This document shows positions 21,393 through 30,113 of a DNA stretch of 53,557 bases, one piece after another. The stretch is from Mastigamoeba balamuthi (Eukaryota > Evosea > Mastigamoebida > Mastigamoebidae): the NCBI GenBank assembly GCA_902651635.1, contig CACRSC010000104.1:35837-89393 (forward strand). The letters run 5' to 3'. Position 1 is the stretch's first letter. The number at the start of each line of letters is the position of its first letter. The notes beneath the pieces were generated by a model that saw nothing but the letters and a program-made list of their open reading frames with translations, ran no database searches and was not told where the DNA came from. The position numbers and the translations under genes were made by a program.

Positions 21393-23206
21393 GTCGTGAG
21401 GTCCACCTGCTTGGAGATCGCATCATCAGGCAGTGCTCGGGGCCCTGTAGCTCGGAGATACTGCACTATCGGCCCTGTGAGCCCATCACGTTCCTGTGCT
21501 TGACGAAGCTCATCCATTGAGTCTGCTACAAACAGGCCGATCTGCCCTGTAGCTGCCAGGACTGCACGGGTTGTTTTACTCATGTCCGTTTGAAATACGA
21601 AGGGATTAGACCAGTCAGGAAATGCCAACACAGGTGTTTGCACTAAGGCCTGTTTCAGGTCCTCGAAGGCAGCATTCTTGACGTCTAGCTCCACTAGGTA
21701 GGTGTTGCCGAGTTCCTCAGTCATCCCCAGCTCCTCGCCCTGCTCCACAGTGACAGATTCGGCTGTTGTGTTGACCACAGACACTAACAACTGACTTTCG
21801 TTGCGCCTTACAACTGCCTTGCTGACCGAGGCTTCTATGTCAATGTCTGGGCATGACTTGGGCTCGAACAGTAGACACTGGGCCATTGCAGGCACTGTAG
21901 CTGTTATCGCAGCAGCACTGTATGGCTCCCCGACCGTAGTAGAGGCTGCACGAGCCACACAACGTTGTCTGACTTGTATGCGAGCTGCTCGTGAGGTTGG
22001 CAACTGACGATGTCTGAATTTAACCTGATGGTCGCTCCAGCGAATGCTCATGCCATGCACCACAATCATGTCAAGCCCTAGCAGCACGTCCACGCCCTCA
22101 GGTAGGTGCTCCATGATGAACAGGTCGACTGGATATGCCCCTTTCTCCGTCGTCAGAACCACATGTACTTGTCCCAGGGTGCGAATGCGCACTGTCGGAT
22201 GAAACCCTACCACATTCAGCTGCTGCTTCTCGTCGATCGGTGCACCTGGGCTGCACTGCTGCAGAGTCCTCATCGTGATGAATGAGGCTTGCACCCCCGT
22301 GTCGAACATAACCTCCACTCTTCGTCGTGCGAGCTGCATTGGTAGCGCTACACGAAGTCGTTGCATGTACAGGTCGGCTGGCTGGGTCTGACTCGTCTCT
22401 GACGTTGCTGGCTGGGCCACGCAGGCCTCCACACCTCCAGACTTGGCTGGTGGCTCTCCCGTGAGCCAATTCAGGGCTTGGAGACGTGCTGCAATAGACG
22501 AGTCCCACCACTCGTTTCTCTGTGAGCGTGCCTTTCCCGAGCCTTGATTTTGAGACGTACCAGTACTCTCCCGTCCCTCTCCTTCCACAGGGTTATCCTC
22601 ACCACGATTGGGCTGCCGGGCAGTCTCGTACTGCAACGCAGGCCTTGGCGTCCCTGAGCTGTCTAGCGGTGGGCCTCCCGAATCGTCGTTTTGGACTTCC
22701 TCTGCAGCAACCAGGGCCTCAGGGGCAGCTGAGGTGTCTGCAACCGCATGTGCATCAATGCCATCGCTGCCCTGAGGTTGGCTAGGCCCTGACATCGGGC
22801 GCTGGCTGCACCTGGGCCGAGATGTTGTCGGTGCAGCCTCCTGAGCGTCTGCCAGGGCCTTGCCGTTCAGGTAGGCACTGATGACGAATGCTGGGTCATT
22901 GGCCAGGGTCTGCAGAGTCACATCATTGGCCTTCTGCAGCACCCCTTCGGTTCTCAACCCAGTCGTCTCTTCTGCTGACCTCCTGTTCATGGTCTGCTCC
23001 ATATGCTCGAGGCGTGCACTGAAGGCCTGCAGTGCCTGCTGCACTGCTCCTTCCATCATGGTCACTGGTCTCCCATGGTGCAGTCCCTCGTGTCGGTATG
23101 ATCCACGCCTCTGCTGCTGGAAACGCCCTCGGTCTTGTACAGGCGCCGGGGCTGGCGCCCTCCACCCGTTTGGGTTAATATCGTAAGGTATGTCCAAGTT
23201 TCCCAC
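21257..23206 (-). pseudogene. gag-pol: Gag-protease-RNase H fusion frame with reverse transcriptase deleted
   Basis: About 649 codons. The Gag-like N-terminal half is Gln/Pro/Arg-rich and has a coiled segment (EGAVQQALQAFSARLEHMEQ). Retropepsin: VEVMFDTGVQASFITMRTLQ with the DTG triad, then VDVLLGLDMIVVHGMSIRW. The frame then jumps from EQGEELGMTEEL directly to the RT-RNase H tether AAFEDLKQALVQTPVLAF and QTDMSKTTRAVLA, so the whole polymerase core is missing without loss of frame. It next enters the region before the integrase (DELRQAQERDGLTG). The deletion must have been in frame or fortuitous. Confidence 0.75.
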
Positions 23207-23342
23207 AGCACTCGCAGGGTATTGGGCAATTGGCTATGTGATGCCCATGAGCATGGCACCGAAAGCAAACCACCCTTGTGTCACGGTCTTCAGCTTCTGG
23301 GAGTTCACATACAGGCTGCTCACGGTGTGGCTATGCACTGAG

Positions 23343-23504
23343 AATGGCAGCTATAATGAATTTCCCTTTGTCTAAAGAATTTCCCACGGACATCCCGTTA
23401 AATGGAAAAAAAAGACAAAAAGTCACATTTGAAACATGAAAACACAGGCCTGTAATGCTCAGGTCCTCTGAAAAAAATTGAAACCCCAAAAATTGGAAAA
23501 TGAA
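23343..23504 (+). repeat. Left terminal inverted repeat
   Basis: Pairs with 27194-27363 over about 160 bp. Its outer 50 bp is also related to the ends of the nested MITE (shared CTATAATGA and CCCTTTGTCTAAA). Confidence 0.75.
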
Positions 23505-23552
23505 AGACTAAAAGTGGAAAAAATTGATAAAGTTAAAGGAGAAAATGCGAAT

Positions 23553-23568
23553 TAATCACATGTGATAC
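23553..23568. repeat. 16-bp palindrome, version 2
   Basis: TAATCACATGTGATAC; the inner 12 bp ATCACATGTGAT is a perfect palindrome. It lies between the left inverted repeat and the gene A copy. Confidence 0.55.
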
Positions 23569-23843
23569 AAAAAGGTTTATAATGTAGAATAAGCGGAAAA
23601 AAGAAGGGAAATAGAAGAATGTTAAGCAAAAGAGCAATACAGAAATAAAATGAAGTAATGAAAAAAGCAAACAGTCCAAAATAAAAAACTGAAAACAAAA
23701 TAGTCTAAGTGAAAGAAGCTCTGAACAATGCATAGAGGCGAATACAGGTAAAAGATAAAAGTAAATTTATTGTGTTGCCTGTGTATGAAGTGTAAGCCAG
23801 AGAAAGAGAAACATAATATGAGAGACAACAACTAAGTTATGTT

Positions 23844-23859
23844 TTATTGCATGCAATAA
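23844..23859. repeat. 16-bp perfect palindrome, version 2
   Basis: TTATTGCATGCAATAA, perfect over 16 bp, just downstream of the gene A copy or within its intron. Confidence 0.6.
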
Positions 23860-23908
23860 TAGAGAAAGAATCAAAAGAAACCAGGAGGAAGTGTGCACAA
23901 AGTACAAT

Positions 23909-23924
23909 GAATCACATGCGATAA
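23909..23924. repeat. 16-bp palindrome in an intron of the gene A copy
   Basis: GAATCACATGCGATAA, in the intron that follows FIDRT on the minus strand (donor GTACAGTGC). It is the positional counterpart of 15034-15049 in gene A, with a different core. Confidence 0.65.
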
Positions 23925-24141
23925 AACAAACAAAAGTAAAACTGAAAGGCACTGTACGGTCAATGAAAGTCGTGCTGCAAATATCGGGATGGTCAAGGAG
24001 ATTTTGCCACCACTCTGCAGCAGGGACAGAGAATTGAGGCTGACCAATGGTGAGGAAGGAGCAAATGTCCTTCTCGACAAACCAGCTCCACTCTGGAGCA
24101 TGACACAGAACAGCAAGGCCTGGAGGGAACAAAGAGAATAA

Positions 24142-24563
24142 ACAGTGGCTATAATGACTTTCCCTTTGTCTAAAGTAGTTCCCACAGACACCCCATCAAA
24201 AGGGAAAAAAAGGGCAAAAAGTTGCATTTGAAACAGGAAAACAGAGGTCCACAATACTCAAGGCCTCCAAAAATAATTTTGAACTCACGTTTGTGCTCTT
24301 GTTTATTTTATCGCATGCAATAAAACTGATGTATTTTTACTTTTTGTGTTATCACACGTGATAAACATATTTTTTATTCTTATAGTATTATCGCATGCAA
24401 TAAAACTGAAATACTCATAAATCTCAAACTTTATTTTCACTTTTTCCATTTGTAAGCCTCTGTTTCCTGATTTCAAATGTGACTTTTTGCCTTCTTTTCT
24501 TCATTTATTGGGGGTGTCCATGGAAAATAGTTTAGACAAAGGGAAAGTCGTTTTAGCCTCTGT
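24142..24563. mobile_element. 422-bp MITE with TAA target duplication
   Basis: Terminal inverted repeats: left ACAGTGGCTATAATGACTTT, right (reversed) ACAGAGGCTAAAACGACTTT, extending with mismatches for about 140 bp. It is flanked by TAA at 24139-24141 and 24564-24566. Removing the element and one TAA restores an uninterrupted frame that aligns with gene A without gap, so the boundaries are firm. A 3-bp TWA duplication fits PIF/Harbinger-type transposition. The core holds three version 2 palindromes. No ORF. Confidence 0.8.
24308..24403. repeat. Three palindromes at about 40-bp spacing inside the MITE
   Basis: 24308-24323 TTATCGCATGCAATAA, 24349-24364 TTATCACACGTGATAA, 24388-24403 TTATCGCATGCAATAA. 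Start-to-start spacings are 41 and 39 bp, close to the usual intron length of genes B and H. Confidence 0.65.
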
Positions 24564-24861
24564 TAATATAGAATGGGCGGTCTGGGACCACAGTATCTTC
24601 CAGTTGCGATGATAGTAGGTGTAAACGGGAAATTGGACATCATTGTCACCCGTGACCTCATACATGTGAAAGCTGAAGAGGTCAGCAAGAGACGAGTAGT
24701 ATATAAGACAGGTCTCGAAGTAGTTGGTGAGCATGTAGCAATGCTTGAGGTCAGAGACCTGAACCCTGAAGCTTCTCAAGAACTCTCTGTTGGCCCATGA
24801 GAAAATGAAGACCTTGGGGACCTCAGGGAGGGACATCACGTTGTTTGCCTTGAAGCGGCGC

Positions 24862-25080
24862 ATAGTGGCATCATGCGTAGCAGCACGTAGCAGAACCATG
24901 CGTAGCGGCATGTGGCAGACCCTTCGCTATGCTGCGTAGTTCATTCATTGTGCTACACACCACTGCAGCAGGGTCCACTATGTGCCGCTATGTATGGAGG
25001 CACTACGTGCCGCTATGCATAAATGCGCTATGCGCTACTACACAGAAATAAGCTACACGCCACTACATAATTAGGCAGCA
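24862..25080. repeat. Degenerate hairpin repeat (GCTACG/CGTAGC)
   Basis: Irregular repeats of short inverted blocks such as GCGTAGC, CACTACGTGCCGCTATG and GCTACACGCCACTAC. It is related to the array at 26.75-27.17 kb and replaces the 5 prime part of the gene A copy. Confidence 0.55.
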
Positions 25081-25199
25081 CTGAAATCAATTGATAACTG
25101 CCATCAAAAGGGCAGGCAGGTCATGTTTTTGCTTTTGGAGGGAGAGAAGCCCAGCCAGGGCAGCAGAAAACGTTCAAGTGAGAGGAGTAGAGAGAGGGA

Positions 25200-26706
25200 T
25201 CACTGAGGACCAGCAAATGCCTGGAAAGAGGGTGACTCAGGACCAGCAGGTGCCTTAGAGGCCTGGGAGGCACCTGTGCTCCCAAGCATGTTGTTGAGGG
25301 CATCAAGTACAGGGTCAGGGTGCTGTGTCCTCCTGGGCCTCTTGGCCTTTGGTGCTCCAGACTTCGTGTCCTTAAAGCTGGTTCTTCCACGCCTATTGAG
25401 CTTATGCATTAGTAAATGATGAAATAAAGGAAATGCACTTCTCGTTGCTGTGGTAGATCTGCCAGACACTCTGGATGTGCTCACACACCCCCTTCCTCAC
25501 CAGGGGGTGTGCAGCAAACAGAGTCTGGAACTCCGGTGGCCAGACAGCCTGGATGACATCGTCACAGTGCTCTCTTATGTCTGACCTGTAGGAAAAGTCA
25601 GATGAAATGTGGTAAGAGAGAACAAGAGAGGGAGAAAGAGTTTGTACCTTCACTTGGGATGCTCCATGAACAGGGAGTGGTTGTTGACCTTAGTCCACTG
25701 CTCTATCTGCGAGATAATGGGCCTTGCCATTATTGCAGACAGAGCAGCAGTGTAGGGCCCCCTGTCTGCTGGGAGGTTCTCCAGCTCCGGGACTTTTCGA
25801 GTTAGTATTATACACACATTGTTAGAAATTTTAAAAACAAAGAGTAGAGAACAAAACGTACCAGGAATGCCGAGCATCAGCTTTTCCCTGAGTTTCAGCT
25901 CCCTGGACTGCACGCCTGCCTTAACAGCACACGTGAGGGCATTCATCCTGCAAAAATAGTTTGAATTAGAGCCAAAAAACAAGGAAGAATGGGGGAAGGG
26001 GTTTCGTACCTCATGATGAGGTCGCTCAGAGTACTGGCAAGCAGCATCTGCATGGCCTTGAACCCAGCCCTGACCTCTTCAAAGGTGCAGGGCTGATGGG
26101 CATGCTCCTTGCTGGGCTTGGCAGTGAAAATGGTGAGGAGGTCGCGTGACGTCTTCATGAGGGCTGAGATCTGCTGCTTCTCCTGCAGCGCCCTCCTTTG
26201 CTCCTCGTCGGACTCCGATGCCCATGAGGTGCCCTTGTAGTCATCCACCGAGACCTCCTCATCCTCGTCCTTCTCCTCCTCCCCCTCAGATTGCTCACCG
26301 CTGCTGATACATGGTGCTGCTGCTGCTGCAGCTTGTGCTGGCGCAGCAGCAGCTGCACCTAAAGTAACATTAAGAAAGGGTGTGTGGTGTGGGAATAAAG
26401 AAGAGAGGGGAGAANTGCTCACCGCTGCTGATACATGGTGCTGCTGCTGCTGCAGCTTGTGCTGGCGCAGCAGCAGCTGCACCTAAAGTAACATTAAGAA
26501 AGGGTGTGTGGTGTGGGAATAAAGAAGAGAGGGGAGAATGCTACATATCTGCTTTCCTGAGAGGCAGGAATGTCTAGGTCTTTGTCCTGCTGGGGTGGAG
26601 AAGGTATCACAGTGATTATTGGCCCAGTGCAGCCCTTGTTCTTATCCTTGGGCTTGTCCTTGTGCTTCTTGGTGGGGGTTTTGTGCGGCGTGTCCTTGAT
26701 GTGCAC
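25200..26706 (-). pseudogene. Gene C: multi-exon acidic/basic protein, unknown
   Basis: Minus-strand exons in order: KDTPHKTPTKKHKDKPKDKN (basic), an Ala/Gln-rich exon, SEGEEEKDEDEEVSVDDYKG then FTAKPSKEHAHQPCTFEEVR, MNALTCAVKAGVQSRELKLR, VPELENLPADRGPYTAALSA, DIREHCDDVIQAVWPPEFQT, and the last exon RGRTSFKDTKSGAPKAKRPR with a nuclear-localisation-like KAKRPRR, ending TGA at 25200-25202. Introns are 40-90 nt with good GTACG-type donors. An in-frame TGA at complement 25650-25652 lies just before a junction. The mixed acidic/basic composition suggests a nuclear protein. The family is unknown. Confidence 0.5.
26291..26538. repeat. Perfect 124-bp tandem duplication with an N at the junction
   Basis: 26291-26414 and 26415-26538 are identical apart from the ambiguous base N at 26415, exactly where copy 2 begins. 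The unit spans one Ala/Gln-rich exon (GAAAAAPAQ...) and its upstream intron of gene C. It may be a real exon duplication, but a mis-joined assembly gap is as likely. Confidence 0.75.
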
Positions 26707-26749
26707 CGTTTTAAACCTTCAAAAATGCTGTTAAATGACATCAATAGTG

Positions 26750-27165
26750 AGGTGAGATGCAGATACCCTCTGCTATGCCACGTAGTGAATGGTCCGCTAC
26801 ATGCCACTACACAGATACCCTCCGCTACACCATGTAGCGAAATGTGCTTGAGCACCTTCCACTATGCCATGTAGCAGAGGTTGTAATGTAGTGGCACGTA
26901 GCGGACCATCTGCTACACACTGCTATGCAGATACTCTCCGCTACACCACGTAGTGAAACGCGCTTGAGCACCTTCCGCTATGCCGCGTAGTGGAGGTTGC
27001 TATGTAGTGGCATGTAGCGGACCATCCACTACGCACTGCTATGCAGATACCCTCCACTACGCCACGTAGCGAAACGTGCTTGAGGCGCTTCTGCTACACC
27101 ATGTAGCGAAGGTTGCTATGTAGCGGCACGCCGTGAAAGGTCCGCTACACACTGTAGCGGAAGTA
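26750..27165. repeat. Hairpin minisatellite, period about 115-120 bp
   Basis: About 3.5 diverged units, each with GCAGATACCCTC, GCTACxCCACGTAGCG, a GTGCTTGAGCACCTTC block and a TAGTGGCACGTAGCGGACCATC block. Each unit contains short self-complementary stretches (CTACGCCACGTAG; TGCTTGAGCA), so the array should form cruciforms or stem-loops. No coding frame. Confidence 0.65.
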
Positions 27166-27193
27166 CTTCATGAGAAAAATTATGTGTTTTGAT

Positions 27194-27363
27194 ATTTCAT
27201 TTTCCAATTTTGGGGTTTCTATTTTTTCAGAGGACCTGAGCATTACAGGCCTGTGTTTTCATGTTTCAAATGTGACTTTTTGTCTTTTTTTTTTCCATTT
27301 AACATGATAGGATGTCCGTGGGAAATTCTTTAGACAAAGGGAATTTCATTATAGCTGCCATTT
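27194..27363 (-). repeat. Right terminal inverted repeat
   Basis: Reverse complement of the left repeat. It includes the shared AAACACAGGCCTGTAATGCT block. Confidence 0.75.
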
Positions 27364-27753
27364 AAGGTTGGCGATCATAACCTTGGTCCCTGAGACATTG
27401 ATGCATGCAGTTTGGGCATGACACTGGTCCAGCATATCATCTCCATGGTCTGCACTTGCTGCTGTGAGCATTGTTAGGTTGCTGTCCCTAGTGAGTTCCT
27501 GAACTCATTTGTCTTAAATGCCATCAATGAATATTTGGGTTGCTGCTACCTTGCTGACTTCACCGTGACAGCACTGCTCATAGCCCACATCTGACATCTC
27601 GTTCCCTAATGTGTTCCATTCTATCACACTTCAACACTTGCTGCTGGTGCTGTTGGAGGTCGAGACAATTGATTTCGAGCCCTTCATTGAAATCTTCGAG
27701 TCACTGTCCCAGGTGCACAGGGCTCCCTGTCTCAGAACCCGCGCTTCATCGTG

Positions 27754-28290
27754 TCACTCACAGTGTCCGCCCTGTGCTGTCTCCATGTTGTCACTCTCGT
27801 TATCATCCGTGTTCCAGTCTGAACTTGACTTGAGCGACAGGTGCACATTGGAATGCATGAAGCGCATGACTTTTCTGGAGTACTTCCTCACTGGTGCTGC
27901 CTTTACATCGTTGTCCTTGCTGTGCTTACACTTGCAGGTGCGCTTCAGATCCTTTGTTCCTGTGTTGCGGCCTTCTTTGTCCTTGGGCACAATTCTTTTT
28001 CGGTGACTGCGAAGTCTTGCACCTCATACATGCTTGGTCACAGTGGCATCTCACAAGTGCCGTGATCCAGTCCTGGGCATGAGTCGTTGTGTGTCTCCTT
28101 TTTTTGGGTCCCAGCATCGTCTCAGGCACGTTTCTGATATGCAGTCGTTGTCCCCTGAATGTCCACACCTTCGTCAGGTATGTTGGGCATCGGTGTGGCA
28201 TTTTTCATGATCAGGATCACATCATCAGCCCTGGTGTCCTGGGCTGGTCCTTGATCAGGTCCGTTCACTGCCCTGCATCTCGCTTTCCTT
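27754..28290 (-). pseudogene. Gene D: Cys/Lys-rich coding fragments, unknown
   Basis: The minus strand reads ADDVILIMKNATPMPNIPDE, GPKKRRHTTTHAQDWITALV, then RCHCDQACMRCKTSQSPKKN and, one frame over, KDLKRTCKCKHSKDNDVKAA and KVMRFMHSNVHLSLKSSSDW. The spaced CxC and CxxC pairs suggest a zinc-binding module, as in some transposase C-termini, but this is inference. Stops and frame changes break it. The overlapping plus-strand frame (131 codons from 27611) is read as a shadow. 27364-27600 shows nothing supported. Confidence 0.35.
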
Positions 28291-28328
28291 ACAGAAGGGA
28301 TTACAGAAGGGATTACAGAAGGGATTGA
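28286..28328 (+). repeat. Three 14-bp tandem repeats
   Basis: TTACAGAAGGGATT-type units (ACAGAAGGGATT repeated three times) directly upstream of the zinc-finger exon. Each ends in an AG that could serve as an alternative splice acceptor. Confidence 0.6.
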
Positions 28329-28334
28329 GTAGAC

Positions 28335-28513
28335 AATGCTGCAGGAACAGGAGAGCAAGGCCAGGTGAAATACACAGCTGCAGTTCAAGTACAGGAGAGA
28401 GAGGACGGGGAGGACAAACTGTATTGCTGCAGAACATGTGACAGGTACTACTCCACACAGTTTAACCTGCAGAGGGCTGGCCACATGGGCAGTCACCACT
28501 GCCCCAAGAAGTA
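28335..28513 (+). CDS. Exon with a C2H2-like zinc finger
   Basis: The frame reads EREDGEDKLYCCRTCDRYYS then TQFNLQRAGHMGSHHCPKK. CRTC, a 12-residue loop and HMGSHH give a C-x2-C-x12-H-x3/4-H finger, with a short basic tail before a TAG. The preceding sequence is Gln/Val-rich. It is likely one exon of a DNA- or RNA-binding protein. Neighbouring exons were not identified. Confidence 0.4.
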
Positions 28514-28770
28514 GAATGGAACATCTGAAAGATGGTCTTCTCTGTTGGTGACCAACAGGGCTGCTGCATGAAGCCAAGCCAAAGCAGCAGAGAACAAATG
28601 CCAGTGTGTTGTGGACAGCTCCAGCACAGGTTTGTACATATTACATATTAAATAATCCTATAAGTGAATTTTAACAGAAATAATTATTCGGCAAAATAAA
28701 CACAGCATCAAAGAGAGAGTGGAGCAGCTTGAGCCAATCAAGACAGTTCACTTCCATAGTGGCTGAAGCA

Positions 28771-30113
28771 ATGGAGAGCGTTGTGATGGACCAGGGGACC
28801 AAGCAGAGGAAGAGAGAAGAAGAGGAAGCAGAGAACCAGGAAAGAAAACAGGAGGGCGTCTGTGGGGAAGCCTGGTATGCAGAAGGGACAGCAGACCCAG
28901 AGGCAGTGCCAGAGAGCTCATTTGAGACAGAGCAGAGTGATACAGGGACAGACGGCATAGCACTGCAGAAGAAGAAGCTGGAGCTCACAGCACAGGTGAG
29001 CTCGGAGGAGCCCAAGTTCAGCTGTGTTAAAGCACCTCAGACAGCACTTCAGACACTCAGAGAGTACCAGGCGAGAAGAGCAGAGCTGCAGGAAGTGAAG
29101 AGCAGCATTGAGACGAAGTACAAGGAGGCCATAGAGCATACAGGGTCCGGAGACTACCTGGGACCAGTGCTCAAGACAGTTCAGAGGCCTCTGAAAGCCC
29201 TGCCTCTGGCCATACGAGAAGGACCCATAGCATCCCAGCTCGTCATTCCAAAGGAAGTCCTCACCCTCTGGAAGTTAGAGGGCAAGCTGACTGATGCCCA
29301 GATCGACCTGGTGGTTGCCTCCATCAATGGAGGAAGAGAGCCTCAGCCACAGTCTCAGGCTACATCAAGCAGGAGTGCACTGGAGTGAGACCCCAGGTGG
29401 GACCAGCAGTGGGAAAGGAGCTACACAGCAAGCACATCCTTCACAGCATCATTGGCTGGCTGCACATCATGCTGAACATTGCATGCATAGCACAGACAAT
29501 TGTCGTGAGAGCTCCAGAGGAGGTAGAGGATGCAAAGGCAGACATAGTGAACGAGTACTTCTTCAGTGCTGGGTTTCAGGAAGTGTGTGCCAGAGCCAAA
29601 ACACTGCACAACTCCCTGGGGCGAGAAGGAGAGCCAGTTGTCATTGCTCTGCAGGAGTACCATGACAAGGCCCAAGTTCACAAGGGAAGCGAGGAGTCAT
29701 AACTGGTCAAGATCCTGAACATGACAAGGAATTGTGCAGGGCTTCCCATGAACCAGCTGCTGGTGGGAGAGCTGAGCGGGCTGCCAAATGATATCCACGA
29801 TGCCAGGGCCGACCTTCTGCCAGAGTTCCTGATCCTGTCTCGAATGGGGGTTAGAATGCTGTGTGGAGATCTCGGGATGTGCTGGGTGTATGCATTTATG
29901 GTGTCACAGCAAGCAGACACAATGGAGCAGTGCAAGAACGTCTCTGTGAAATCTCCAGGGGGAACCGAGTCTGACAGGCCATGCACAGACTGCCTGAGCA
30001 GTCGTAAGGACTTCTCTGACCTCAAGCTGACTGGGTGGAAGCCAAGAGATGTGGCACACTCCCGAAGGGCGATAGAGAGGGCAGCAAATTCAACCCCACG
30101 TTCTTCTACATAG
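28771..30113 (+). pseudogene. Gene E: unknown charged coiled-coil protein, broken
   Basis: ATG at 28771 (MESVVMDQGTKQRKREEEEA). Residues to 205 are charged, with a coiled-coil-like segment (RAELQEVKSSIETKYKEAIE), then REGPIASQLVIPKEVLTLWK, ending TGA at 29386-29388. An overlapping second frame continues coding (KELHSKHILHSIIGWLHIML ... FFSAGFQEVCARAKTLHNSL) to TAA at 29700-29702. The same frame reopens at once (LVKILNMTRNCAGLPMNQLL ... DARADLLPEFLILSRMG) to 30113. One frameshift or missed intron and one TAA (one C-to-T step from CAA) separate the parts. No known domain. Confidence 0.45.

Larger units (their letters stand above)
20517..23340 (-). mobile_element. Ty3/gypsy-type LTR retrotransposon remnant 2
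   Basis: Minus-strand Gag/protease/RNase H/integrase pieces with the reverse transcriptase deleted. Its left end at about 20575 interrupts gene B. Its right end abuts the inverted-repeat element at 23343. Terminal repeats were not found. Confidence 0.8.
23945..24860 (-). pseudogene. Gene A copy (A-prime), truncated and split by a MITE
   Basis: The minus-strand exon reads RRFKANNVMSLPEVPKVFIF, SWANREFLRSFRVQVSDLKH and CYMLTNYFETCLIYYSSLAD, aligning residue for residue with gene A (KYFRCNNVMSMPEVPEVFTI; CYMLASFFEASIINYPSLGE). It is split at complement 24564 by a 422-bp MITE. Beyond it the protein continues FPPGLAVLCHAPEWSWFVEK to WWQNLLDHPDICSTTFID. Its 5 prime end stops where the 24.86-kb minisatellite begins. 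It has an Arg codon where gene A has the TAG at 15480, which indicates that the gene A stop is a mutation. Confidence 0.65.
23343..27363. mobile_element. 4-kb element with about 160-bp terminal inverted repeats
   Basis: 23343-23504 is nearly identical to the reverse complement of 27194-27363. Both ends read AATGGCAGCTATAATGAA inward, then share a CCTTTGTCTAAAGAATTTCC segment and a poly-A/T tract. There are a few indels, including 4 extra bases near 27303-27310. No flanking duplication is visible. Inside are the gene A copy, a related MITE, gene C and minisatellites. None of the cargo looks like a known transposase. It may be a non-autonomous element that captured genes, or a composite of two related MITEs. 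Confidence 0.7.

Noticed and set aside
8906-29702. Stop-codon reassignment (UAA/UAG read as Gln), since many repeats have TAA/TAG at Gln-like positions and the best genes end in TGA
   Set aside because: In-frame TGA also interrupts the same genes at Arg-like positions, gene A has an Arg codon in its paralogue at the TAG site, and gene H and others end in TAA or TAG. C-to-T decay explains all three stops with one cause. A tRNA search for suppressor anticodons would settle it.
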